DNA of 6,446 bases from an uncultured Microbacteriaceae bacterium (GTDB lineage Bacteria > Actinomycetota > Actinomycetes > Actinomycetales > Microbacteriaceae), in the NCBI GenBank assembly GCA_943914115.1, contig CALUAU010000113.1:1-6446 (forward strand), written 5' to 3'. A program made the position numbers and the translations under genes. How positions within the stretch are numbered: position 1 is the first letter of the stretch; every line of letters starts with the position of its first letter. The notes under the pieces are model-generated. The model did no database searches and was not told the DNA's origin. It worked only from the letters and a program-made list of their open reading frames with translations. Below are positions 1 through 6,282 of this stretch, piece after piece.

Positions 1-1290
1 GTGACCGGCAATATTGATATCGGCACGATGCGCAAACTCTTCAAGCCCCAACGCCTCCTGAAAGTCGGCAAGACCCGCGCCCGCTTTACCGAGAAACTCG
101 TTATTGGCGTTACCTCGATCGGTGAACAGCCACTCGACCCACGGCCCGTCTTTGTAGACAAATCCTGCAGTCGGGTTGTTCAGCTGTGCCCCACGTTCAA
201 CCTGATCACGGGTGACCAACTGCATCTCACCGTCGACGAAATTGCTCCACTGGCCGCTGGTGGGCGCCACATAGGTGAGCACATCCTTGAGGTTCGGATC
301 GTTGATATCTCCAACAACTTCGATGATGCGATCATTCGCACGATCAAACAGCACCGCCCCGGGGCCGTCGATCAGTGCGTCGTAATAGGCAATCTCACGT
401 TCGAGCGCGGCAATCTCTTCGTTTAGCTGCTTCTTTCTTACAAGCTGCCAGGGCCGGCTGTCGTTGAGTTCGGCACGAAGCTCAGCCAATTCAGATTTCG
501 CGAGGTCGCGGGTGCGGGCAATGTTGATGTCATTCGCTTCGACACGACGGTCAAACGGCACCCCGTTGAGTTGACCAATGAACTCGGGGTATTGCTCAAT
601 GAGCGCCGCCTGCTCGGCTGGGCTGAGCGCATCCCATTCAGCGCGCACCTCCGCCGGCGAGGTCGCATCGCCCCACAGCTCTGTCGGGTCGATCGCGTCA
701 CCGTTCGCGGTGGCTGCCAACCAGGCACCGTCACTCACCTCCCCCTCGCTGATGCGTTCGAGCGCATTCGCATAGGCTCGGTCGACCGAGTTTGCGGTTT
801 CGAGCACCTCGGCGATATTGCGTTCGAGTTCGGCCTGGGCGCGCTTGGCGGCCACAAACGATGGTCGTTCTTCGAGCCTGGCATTCGGGTCGAAGAGGTT
901 CTGCGCAATTTCCAGCTCGACCTGGGCGCGCACAAACACTTCTGGCCCCAGCAACACCGATCCGTCGTCAGTTAGCACCAGGTCGTGGGTTTGGGCATAG
1001 TCGTAGCAGTTTTGCACCCGGTCGGCGATCGAGCGAACGCTCGCGGCTGCGCTCTGTGTGGCTGCCAAATAGTCGGTGAGTAGCCCCTCGAGTTTGTCGG
1101 CCGCATCCCGCATCTTGGCAAGCGTCTCGCGTGCCGCGTCTGCCGTCTCACCGGTGGAGATGATGGCATCGATGCCGTCGTCAAGAACTTCGCTCTGCTC
1201 CTGCGCCGCACGCTCGTCATGCCGGATGTCGGCGATCAGCTCTTCAAGCGGCGCCGACTGCCACATGCGCACCTCAGCCCACGAAACCAT
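1..1290 (-). CDS. DUF1023-like alpha/beta hydrolase with WXG100-like N-terminus, T7SS effector candidate (cassette 3; 3' end outside window)
   Basis: The frame is open from the ATG at 1290 to the window edge: 430 codons, no stop. Residues 1-75 form a helical WXG100/LXG-like segment (start MVSWAEVRMW), with S45-T-G47-E48 where a WxG turn would be expected. Residues 76-205 are the variable helical part. W219-D-A-L-S-P-A-E-Q followed by P-E-F-I-G-Q-L-N-G-V-P-F-D-R-R and E251-A-N is the block that precedes the catalytic domain in actinobacterial DUF1023 (PF06259-type) hydrolases. The catalytic domain starts near 310 and the window cuts the gene at G429-H430, just before the nucleophilic serine of GHSAG seen in its paralogue. 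The start overlaps the stop of the partner gene by one base (TGATG), implying translational coupling; only a G-rich weak ribosome site precedes it. Substrate unknown; export and toxicity are inferred. Confidence 0.85.
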   Translation of the reverse strand, partial: MVSWAEVRMWQSAPLEELIADIRHDERAAQEQSEVLDDGIDAIISTGETADAARETLAKMRDAADKLEGLLTDYLAATQSAAASVRSIADRVQNCYDYAQTHDLVLTDDGSVLLGPEVFVRAQVELEIAQNLFDPNARLEERPSFVAAKRAQAELERNIAEVLETANSVDRAYANALERISEGEVSDGAWLAATANGDAIDPTELWGDATSPAEVRAEWDALSPAEQAALIEQYPEFIGQLNGVPFDRRVEANDINIARTRDLAKSELAELRAELNDSRPWQLVRKKQLNEEIAALEREIAYYDALIDGPGAVLFDRANDRIIEVVGDINDPNLKDVLTYVAPTSGQWSNFVDGEMQLVTRDQVERGAQLNNPTAGFVYKDGPWVEWLFTDRGNANNEFLGKAGAGLADFQEALGLEEFAHRADINIAGH

Positions 1291-1616
1291 CAAATAGCCC
1301 CGTACCCGTAGCGGCCACTGTCAGGCTGCCACACCGCAGCGATCTTTTGCGCCTGCTGCACATCGGTCTGCGCAAACTGCTCTTCAGTGACCAGCGCGGC
1401 GTTCGCTGAGCTATCGAGTTCAGCAACGATTCGCCGAGCCACCGCGTCAATCGCCCGTGCTGCCGAGAGCGCTCTCGCACCCGAACGAGCACCCGGCATC
1501 GCTTGATCGGCCTGCGGTGCCGAATCGCCGAGTTTAATTGCGGCGCTGAGTTCGGCCGCCACACTGTCGAGCCGGGCTGCAAGGGCGCTCAGGTCACCGG
1601 CGCGTGACTCCAACAT
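1290..1616 (-). CDS. small helical EspC/WXG100-like partner protein (cassette 3)
   Basis: 108 residues, no signal peptide, no membrane segment. Helix-forming Ala/Leu/Ser-rich N-terminus (MLESRAGDLSALAARL), a variable Ala/Arg-rich centre (residues 30-68), then a second helix ending in E-E-Q-F-A-Q-T-D-V-Q-Q-A. The F-x-x-T-D-x-x-x-A pattern resembles the C-terminal end of EspC/ESAT-6-like T7SS substrates and the YxxxD/E export signal, with Phe for Tyr. There is no central WxG. Start ATG at 1616 is supported by GAGGAG at 1625-1630, eight bases upstream. Its TGA overlaps the hydrolase ATG by one base, so the two are co-translated. The likely job is to pair with the helical N-terminus of the hydrolase for secretion, as Lap or EsxA/B-type partners do. 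Family assignment is by resemblance only. Confidence 0.8.
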   Translation of the reverse strand: MLESRAGDLSALAARLDSVAAELSAAIKLGDSAPQADQAMPGARSGARALSAARAIDAVARRIVAELDSSANAALVTEEQFAQTDVQQAQKIAAVWQPDSGRYGYGAI

Positions 1617-1624
1617 GCGGCGCT

Positions 1625-1630
1625 CTCCTC
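1625..1630 (-). promoter_or_regulatory. Shine-Dalgarno site of the cassette 3 partner gene
   Basis: GAGGAG on the minus strand, eight bases before the ATG at 1616. The paralogous position in cassette 2 (3988-3993) is six G residues, a poorer match, which may lower expression of that copy. Confidence 0.7.
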
Positions 1631-1662
1631 AAACAGCACTGGGGTCGGTACTAACGGCGCGG

Positions 1663-1671
1663 AGTGTAACA
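1663..1671 (-). promoter_or_regulatory. extended -10 promoter of cassette 3
   Basis: Minus-strand TGTTACACT (TGn plus TACACT) is identical in the same place in cassette 2 (4025-4033), within a conserved stretch AACTCGAACTGTTACACTCC. No good -35 hexamer is found 16-18 bases upstream, which fits an extended -10 promoter. A transcript start about seven bases downstream would give a leader of roughly 40 nt. Conservation between copies may also simply reflect recent duplication. Confidence 0.5.
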
Positions 1672-1680
1672 GTTCGAGTT

Positions 1681-1708
1681 GATCTGTGCACTACTTCATC
1701 CACAGATC
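1681..1708. repeat. perfect 8-bp inverted repeat at the expected -35 region of cassette 3 (operator or hairpin candidate)
   Basis: GATCTGTG (1681-1688) and CACAGATC (1701-1708) are exact reverse complements separated by 12 bases. The proximal arm covers the place where the -35 would sit for the TACACT at 1663-1668. In cassette 2 only the proximal arm is partly kept and the distal arm is gone. It could bind a dimeric regulator, or form a weak hairpin in transcripts reading through from cassette 2. Confidence 0.4.
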
Positions 1709-1726
1709 ATTCCGCAGATTACTCCG
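1703..1726. repeat. imperfect 12-bp tandem direct repeat
   Basis: CAGATCATTCCG (1703-1714) is followed directly by CAGATTACTCCG (1715-1726), 10 of 12 positions equal. This lies in the part of the cassette 3 upstream region that is about 31 nt longer than in cassette 2, so local slippage may explain part of that length difference. Confidence 0.45.
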
Positions 1727-1748
1727 AAATGCACCTCGCGAGTCATTC

Positions 1749-1810
1749 TCAGTAGCGATGAATGGCCTGATGGTGTGATGCTGGCGGCACAAAATCGGGG
1801 CTCACCACAT
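1749..1810 (-). pseudogene. 3' stub of the 154-residue candidate immunity gene
   Basis: These 62 nt match 4080-4141, the end of the intact gene, with a single mismatch. In frame they encode VVSPDFVPPASHHQAIHRY followed by TGA. Beyond 1810 the similarity stops abruptly; the frame continues for about 13 unrelated codons to a TGA at 1848-1850 and has no plausible start with a ribosome site. It is therefore a remnant, not a small gene. It sits after the cassette 2 hydrolase, exactly where an intact copy would be expected by analogy with cassette 1. Confidence 0.85.
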
Positions 1811-1854
1811 GTGCTACAGCAATTGGCAAGCCTTGAACTGATGATACTCAGGCA

Positions 1855-1871
1855 GCGTCGCTACGCGACGC
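1855..1871 (-). terminator. hairpin after the cassette 2 hydrolase (possible intrinsic terminator)
   Basis: GCGTCGC and GCGACGC form a perfect 7-bp GC-rich stem around a three-base loop, six bases after the hydrolase stop at 1878-1880. No run of U follows on the minus strand, as is common in high-GC Gram-positives. It would separate cassette 2 from cassette 3, which has its own promoter. Confidence 0.5.
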
Positions 1872-1877
1872 CCAACT

Positions 1878-3653
1878 TCACTTTTCTTTCATTTGTTGAA
1901 GCATTGCTTCGAGCACCGGCCCGTTGCGATCAGCCCCCTGCGATACCCGCCAGTGGCTGTCAATGGGCTCGACTGGCACCGACGGCCCCCATGTGCCGTG
2001 AGTGAGAGTTATCGCTATCCCAACTGGTGACGTCCCCGTAACTGCCAGTGGAAACATGCCGAATCGAAAATCGTCGTCGCTGCGATAGTGGGCTTCAAAC
2101 GAGTGCTTCTCGTACGCCAGGCTGCTATGGGGGGTACCTGCCATCGGGACGATTGAATTATCACGTACCGGGTCGAGCGCGTGGATGGCGTCGCGGCCGT
2201 ATGTCATGTGGTCGTACTCGGTGCCGATGCCCGGCTCCCAACCGGCCGGCATATACGAACCCGCGAGCGAAAACACCTGGTCGTAGCGGGCACCGTGGGT
2301 TTCAGATGCGGCAACCACCGAATGACCGGCACTGTGACCGGCAATATTGATATCGGCACGATGCGCAAACTCTTCAAGCCCCAACGCCCCCTGAAAGTCG
2401 GCAAGACCCGCACCCTTTTTCGCCATGAATTCGTTGTTAGCATTCCCTTGCTCACCGAACCCCCACTCAACCCACGGCCCATCCTTATACACAAACCCAA
2501 CAGTGGGGCTGCCGATCGCCTCACTACGTTCAACCTGGTCGCGGGTGACCAATTGTGCTTCGCCGCTAACAAAATTGCTCCACTCACCACCTGTGGGAAG
2601 CACATAGGTGAGCACATCATTAATATTCGGATCATTAATATCGCCGACAACCTCGATAATGCGATTATTCGCACGATCAAAGAGCACAGCACCCGGGCCC
2701 TCAAGAAGAGAATCGTAATAGCGAATTTCACGTTCAAGCTTAGCGATCTCGCCTCTGATTTCGCCCTTCTCCCAGAAGCGCCACGTATTGTTGAGTTCGG
2801 CACGAAGCTCAGCCAATTCAGATTTCGCGAGGTCGCGGGTGCGGGCAATGTTGATGTTATTTGCTTCAATACGACGGTCGAACGGCACCCCGTCAAGCTG
2901 ACCAATGAGCTCGGGGTACTGCTCAATAAGCGCCGCCTGCTCAGCGGGACTCAACGCATCCCAGTGGGCACGCAGCTCAGCTGGCGAACCCTGAGGAGTG
3001 CCCCATGCTTTTGTCAGGTTTCGGTAGCGGGTTCCCGCTGTTTCCCTGTACCAACCGATTTCGTCGCCGTTTGCTTTAGCGGTTTTCCAGGCATGGAAAC
3101 TTACCACGCCCCTGGCAATGCGATCAAGGGCATCCGCATAATCTTGATCGAGCGCTTCTGCGGCTTCAAGTATTTTGGCGACTTCGGCCCTCAACGATAT
3201 AAGTGCGTTTTGGGCATTAATATACAATGGCGTAGCTTCGATCGTTGCATTCGGGAAGAGTTTCTTAATTTCTCGAAGTTCCGACATTGCTTGTTGCTCA
3301 GTTGATACGTGAATTGACACCTGGCCGTTATCGTGCAGCACAAGACCCTTGGTTGCGGCATAGTCATAGCACCCCTGCACTCGACGGACAATGCCACGCA
3401 CGCCATCCACATAGACATGGGTGGCTATCAAGGCGTCGGTGAGTAGCCCCTCAAGCTTGTCGGCCGCATCCCGCATCTTGGCAAGCCTCTCGCGTGCCGC
3501 GTCTGCAGTCTCACCGGTGGAGGTGATGGCATCGATACTGTCGTCAAGAACTTCGCTCTGCTCCTGCGCGACACTCTCGTCGTGATCGATCTCGGCGATC
3601 AGCTCTTCAAGCGGCGCCGGCTGCCACATGCGCACTTCAGCCCACGTAACCAT
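1878..3653 (-). CDS. DUF1023-like alpha/beta hydrolase with WXG100-like N-terminus, T7SS effector candidate (cassette 2)
   Basis: 591 residues from the ATG at 3653, chosen because it overlaps the partner stop (TGATG) and matches the start of the cassette 3 copy; the frame stays open a further 14 codons upstream to an ATG at 3695, inside the partner gene. Residues 1-75: helical WXG100-like segment with S45-T-G47-E48. Residues 76-220: divergent helical part, locally AT-rich. W231-D-A-L-S-P-A-E-Q, then G-Q-L-D-G-V-P-F-D-R-R and E263-A-N: block typical of the DUF1023 family. Residues 270-315: charged coiled-coil-like helices. Catalytic domain 320-591 with G439-H-S441-A-G; S441 is the expected nucleophile, and D488 (GRDAIH) and H552 (LTHG) are plausible partners by position. 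No signal peptide, consistent with T7SS export with the small partner. Substrate unknown. No intact 154-residue gene follows, only its stub. Confidence 0.9.
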   Translation of the reverse strand: MVTWAEVRMWQPAPLEELIAEIDHDESVAQEQSEVLDDSIDAITSTGETADAARERLAKMRDAADKLEGLLTDALIATHVYVDGVRGIVRRVQGCYDYAATKGLVLHDNGQVSIHVSTEQQAMSELREIKKLFPNATIEATPLYINAQNALISLRAEVAKILEAAEALDQDYADALDRIARGVVSFHAWKTAKANGDEIGWYRETAGTRYRNLTKAWGTPQGSPAELRAHWDALSPAEQAALIEQYPELIGQLDGVPFDRRIEANNINIARTRDLAKSELAELRAELNNTWRFWEKGEIRGEIAKLEREIRYYDSLLEGPGAVLFDRANNRIIEVVGDINDPNINDVLTYVLPTGGEWSNFVSGEAQLVTRDQVERSEAIGSPTVGFVYKDGPWVEWGFGEQGNANNEFMAKKGAGLADFQGALGLEEFAHRADINIAGHSAGHSVVAASETHGARYDQVFSLAGSYMPAGWEPGIGTEYDHMTYGRDAIHALDPVRDNSIVPMAGTPHSSLAYEKHSFEAHYRSDDDFRFGMFPLAVTGTSPVGIAITLTHGTWGPSVPVEPIDSHWRVSQGADRNGPVLEAMLQQMKEK

Positions 3654-3979
3654 CAGATAGCCCTGTCCCCGTATCGGCCGGTCACAGGTTGCCATACCCC
3701 GGCCATCTCGTGTGCCTGCTGCACATCGGTCTGCGCAAACTGCTGTTCGGTGATCAGGGCAGCGTTCGCCGCATCGTCAAGCTGTTCAACAATCTCTGTC
3801 GCCGCCCCAACAATCACCTCCATAGCCCTCGGTGCAGCCTCTGCTGCACGCGTGCCCGGCGTGGCGCCAGCAACCAACCCAGCCGACTCGTTCAGTTTGA
3901 TTGCGGCGCTGAGTTCGGCCGCGACACTGTCGAGCCGAGCTGCAAGAGCGCTCAGATCACCGGCGCGTGACTCCAACAT
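3653..3979 (-). CDS. small helical EspC/WXG100-like partner protein (cassette 2)
   Basis: 108 residues. The first 29 residues are identical to the cassette 3 partner, and the C-terminal helix with F-A-Q-T-D-V-Q-Q-A is also kept, while residues 30-68 differ in most positions. The six base differences across the first 29 codons are all synonymous, so this end is under purifying selection. ATG at 3979 is preceded by a run of six G residues (3988-3993) at eight bases, a poor but usable ribosome site. The stop overlaps the hydrolase ATG at 3653. By context it is the secretion partner of that hydrolase; the variable centre may set pairing specificity. No WxG turn is present, so it is WXG100/EspC-like rather than a standard WXG100 protein. 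Confidence 0.8.
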   Translation of the reverse strand: MLESRAGDLSALAARLDSVAAELSAAIKLNESAGLVAGATPGTRAAEAAPRAMEVIVGAATEIVEQLDDAANAALITEQQFAQTDVQQAHEMAGVWQPVTGRYGDRAI

Positions 3980-4024
3980 GCGATATTCCCCCCAAACAGC
4001 ACAGGGTCGCCACTAATGGCGCGG

Positions 4025-4033
4025 AGTGTAACA
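4025..4033 (-). promoter_or_regulatory. extended -10 promoter of cassette 2
   Basis: TGTTACACT on the minus strand, identical to the cassette 3 copy, 46 bases before the partner ATG and in the 100-nt gap after the 154-residue gene. It shows cassette 2 can be transcribed separately from cassette 1. No recognisable -35. Between this site and the stop at 4080 I see no clear terminator hairpin, so read-through from cassette 1 is also possible. Confidence 0.5.
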
Positions 4034-4079
4034 GTTCGAGTTGATCTGCGCACTACCTCGCCCATACACCGGTTTATCT

Positions 4080-4544
4080 TCAGTAACGATGAATGGCCTG
4101 ATGGTGTGATGCTGGCGGCACAAAATCGGGGCTCACCACATTGATGCACACCATCGGGTAGCCGTCGGTCGGGCGCAGCACACTCACACTGACCTCATAG
4201 CCGTCGGGGCTGTGGAAGCGAGGGAACTCTTCATCAAGGTAGCGTTCGAGCTGCGTCCATCTCGGCTGAATAGCAAGCCAGTCGACCAGCTCTCGGGCGC
4301 CGCGCTCAGCCACCCGCGTATTGAGCACAGCCTTGGCAGCGGTGCCCGGGTACCGTTTCATACCCGGAAGGCGCCCGGGATGAAGGGTGCGGGCAACGGC
4401 GCCGACCGCAGCCGGTTGCGCATCAATAGGTGCGAGGTCGATCACCGGGATGCGATCAAGCAGCTGCTGAATGAGCGCCAGCGACCGCGTCTTAGCCGCG
4501 GTCACATCGAGTGCTGGAACAGTCTCATCGATCGGATCGCTCAC
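4080..4544 (-). CDS. 154-residue soluble protein, candidate immunity protein of cassette 1
   Basis: Not recognised as a named family. It starts at GTG 4544; a stop five codons upstream (4557-4559) rules out an N-terminal extension, so there is no signal peptide or lipobox. No membrane segment is visible. Layout: acidic N-terminus, helix A-L-I-Q-Q-L-L-D-R-I-P, a basic Pro/Gly-rich loop (HPGRLPGMKRYPG), helix E-R-G-A-R-E-L-V-D-W-L, then W-T-Q-L-E-R-Y-L-D-E-E and a beta-rich end D-G-Y-E-V-S-V-S-V ... M-V-C-I-N-V-V-S-P-D-F. This helix-then-beta pattern ending in a V-x-S-P-x-F string recalls small putative lipoproteins often found beside actinobacterial T7SS cargo, but without their lipid anchor. 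It follows hydrolase 1 by 50 nt and is probably co-transcribed. Immunity is inferred from position and size only; a chaperone is the main alternative. Confidence 0.75.
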   Translation of the reverse strand: MSDPIDETVPALDVTAAKTRSLALIQQLLDRIPVIDLAPIDAQPAAVGAVARTLHPGRLPGMKRYPGTAAKAVLNTRVAERGARELVDWLAIQPRWTQLERYLDEEFPRFHSPDGYEVSVSVLRPTDGYPMVCINVVSPDFVPPASHHQAIHRY

Positions 4545-4550
4545 CCGTGG

Positions 4551-4556
4551 CTCCTC
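4551..4556 (-). promoter_or_regulatory. ribosome binding site that fixes the GTG start of the 154-residue gene
   Basis: GAGGAG lies six bases before the GTG at 4544. Together with the stop codon just upstream in the same frame it leaves GTG 4544 as the only well supported start. Confidence 0.75.
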
Positions 4557-4594
4557 TCACTACCACCCCACCGATAGCAAGTGGCGGCTGCCCA

Positions 4595-6280
4595 CTAGTT
4601 ACCGTAAATGTCCTTTGCGGTCTGGTCAATAATCTGCCTATTGCCGTCACCACCGTGGTTGGATGCGGTGTGGCTGCTAACGGCGTCGAGCACGCCCTCC
4701 ACCCAGCCAGGCACCGAAAGCGGCGTAGTCCAGCTCGGAGCGTAATCGTTACCCGAGTCGAACTGTTTTGTCTGGAAAGCGGGGTCTTCGCTCGGGCTGT
4801 CTTTCATGATGCCCACCGCATTGATCGGTTCGCCCTCGTAGTGATAGTGCCGGTAATCGGTATTCGGGTCGGCCTGCCACCCCTCCGGCATGAAGGAGCC
4901 CGATAGTGAGGTGACAGTGTCGTAGCGCGCGCCGTGCATTTCAGATCCGGTCACAACACTATTTCCGGCTGAGTGACCAATTCCGTGGTACTTCGCACCG
5001 CGGTTATCGTCCTGCACGTAAAGCGACTCTTGGAAGTCGGCGAGCTGGGCACCTTTGTTATTGAGGAATGCTTCGTTCGAGTTGGCGTTGTCGCCCACCC
5101 AGCCAATTGCATCGCCCTGGTGGTGGATATAGAGATCTGTCGGGCTGTCACCAGCTTGTCGCGCGATATCACGTGCGGCCCCACCACTTGTACCGTCCAG
5201 AACGTCGTTGTAGCTGCCACCCGTACCGTGCTGGTAAGTAATAACGTGCTTGACGGACCCTTCGCCTTCGCGGCCGGTGTGCACCCGCTCGACGATATTG
5301 CCGTTTTCGGGGTCGTAGATCACGAAGCCACCCCTGTCGATCGCTTTCTGGCGCAGGTTGATCTGCTCGTTGAGCCGATTTCTTTCTTCCTCAAGCAACC
5401 GCTTGTCACGACCCGCCTCAGTTTCAAGCGGGGTGTCGCGGACGTAGTACACCAGAGGTTTACCCTCAAGGTCTTTCAGTTGCTCATCAATCTCATCGCG
5501 ACGCGTCAACAAATCGTCAACCTCACCACGCATCTTTACAACCGACGCCTCTTCGAGAATCTCTGGCGGCAGCCCCTGCCTGTTAAGAAGGCCATCAGGA
5601 TCCATCGCCATCATGGCACGCTGTTCTTCCCATGACATTGACTGCCACAACGCGTGCACCTCACCCGGGCTCTTGCCGTCAAAGACCGCGCCGGCCCCCT
5701 CACCGTTGAGCTGTGAAAGTAGTGACGCCACATCCGACACCTCGCCCGCAGCTACGCTCGTCAACACGCTTTGGAACCGGCGGTCGGCCTCATCCGCCCG
5801 GTCGCGCACCTCATCGACCATCCCCTGGCATCGCATTTTGGCGCTGTCTGTCTTCTGGCGCTCCAAATTATAGAGTTGTACCGCAGCCGGGTCCCCTATG
5901 CTCAATATCGCTTGCAATTGAGCCTCGCGAGCCGCACTCACCACAACCGTTCCCGGATCGTGAATCTCCAACTCGTTGGCGCTCGCAAACGAATCAACAT
6001 CGGGCACCGAAGCTTCAACCCGCTTCACCTTGCCGGCCGCACCCAAGCATCCCTGCATCAGATCGGTGAGCAGCCCTTCGAGCTGATCGGCCTGACGGCG
6101 CAGATTCTGCACCTGCTCGCGCGCGGCTGACGCCGACTCGCCCTCCGACTGCAGCGCCGCCCCCGCATCCGCGAGCCCCTGGCTGGCGTCGCTCAAAATC
6201 TGCTCGCAGCGCGAGACTTCGTCGTAGGCGGCGTAGATCGGGCCCGACTTCCAGTTACGCAGTTCGCTCCAGTTAATCAT
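4595..6280 (-). CDS. DUF1023-like alpha/beta hydrolase with WXG100-like N-terminus, divergent paralogue (cassette 1)
   Basis: 561 residues, same architecture as the other two hydrolases but only distantly similar. Residues 1-75: helical segment (MINWSELRNW) with S45-E-G47-E48 at the same position as in the paralogues. Residues 76-205 variable helices; W212-Q-S-M-S-W-E-E-Q corresponds to the family's W-D-A-L-S block, but the following R-R-x-E-A-N part is not kept. Residues 250-312 are strongly charged and coiled-coil-like. Catalytic domain 318-561 with G-I-G435-H-S437-A-G and the shared G-A-R-Y-D and M-P-x-G-W strings; S437 is the expected nucleophile, H537 or H542 the probable base, and an acidic residue near E484 takes the place of D488 in hydrolase 2. 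ATG at 6280 follows the partner stop by two bases; GGAGG at 6293-6297 is 12 bases upstream. Function as a secreted lipase or esterase toxin is inferred. Confidence 0.9.
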   Translation of the reverse strand: MINWSELRNWKSGPIYAAYDEVSRCEQILSDASQGLADAGAALQSEGESASAAREQVQNLRRQADQLEGLLTDLMQGCLGAAGKVKRVEASVPDVDSFASANELEIHDPGTVVVSAAREAQLQAILSIGDPAAVQLYNLERQKTDSAKMRCQGMVDEVRDRADEADRRFQSVLTSVAAGEVSDVASLLSQLNGEGAGAVFDGKSPGEVHALWQSMSWEEQRAMMAMDPDGLLNRQGLPPEILEEASVVKMRGEVDDLLTRRDEIDEQLKDLEGKPLVYYVRDTPLETEAGRDKRLLEEERNRLNEQINLRQKAIDRGGFVIYDPENGNIVERVHTGREGEGSVKHVITYQHGTGGSYNDVLDGTSGGAARDIARQAGDSPTDLYIHHQGDAIGWVGDNANSNEAFLNNKGAQLADFQESLYVQDDNRGAKYHGIGHSAGNSVVTGSEMHGARYDTVTSLSGSFMPEGWQADPNTDYRHYHYEGEPINAVGIMKDSPSEDPAFQTKQFDSGNDYAPSWTTPLSVPGWVEGVLDAVSSHTASNHGGDGNRQIIDQTAKDIYGN

Positions 6281-6282
6281 GG

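Larger units (their letters stand above)
1..1810 (-). repeat. tandem cassette copy A (stub, promoter, partner, hydrolase 3)
   Basis: Colinear with 2334-4141. The offset between copies is 2333 nt at the catalytic domain, 2363 at the partner genes and 2331 at the stub, so there are several indels. Near-identical blocks are the stub, the promoter core, the first 29 codons of the partner, hydrolase codons 1-73 and the catalytic domain. Hydrolase codons of about 74-220 and the partner centre are divergent. Confidence 0.9.
2334..4141 (-). repeat. tandem cassette copy B (end of 154-residue gene, promoter, partner, hydrolase 2 up to its GH)
   Basis: Counterpart of 1-1810. The similarity is cut at 2334 only because the window ends; it probably continues through the rest of the hydrolase. 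At the other end it stops sharply at 4141, inside the 154-residue gene, which is the likely edge of the duplicated unit. Confidence 0.9.

Noticed and set aside
1617..1877. A functional small gene between hydrolase 2 and the cassette 3 partner
   Set aside because: The only coding signal is the 62-nt immunity-gene stub; no start with a ribosome site exists and the frame meets a stop at 1848-1850.
2618..2643. Two copies of CATTAATAT close together
   Set aside because: They encode the repeated Asn-Asp string of D-I-N-D-P-N-I-N-D in hydrolase 2; the cassette 3 copy has the same peptide context with other codons, so it is coding in origin.
2181..3305. Long plus-strand open frame (374 codons) opposite hydrolase 2
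   Set aside because: It lies wholly antisense to a gene with clear family motifs and a paralogue; its counterpart at 1-426 is likewise antisense to hydrolase 3. Low stop density on the opposite strand is expected from the codon bias.
3653..3695. Upstream ATG at 3695 as start of hydrolase 2
   Set aside because: It would add 14 residues inside the partner gene with no match in the paralogue, whereas ATG 3653 gives the conserved MV(T/S)WAEVRMW start and the TGATG overlap.
4346..4367. Inverted repeat CCGGGTA/TACCCGG with an 8-base spacer
   Set aside because: It lies inside the 154-residue gene and results from repeated Pro-Gly/Tyr-Pro-Gly codons (LPGMKRYPG); no regulatory position.
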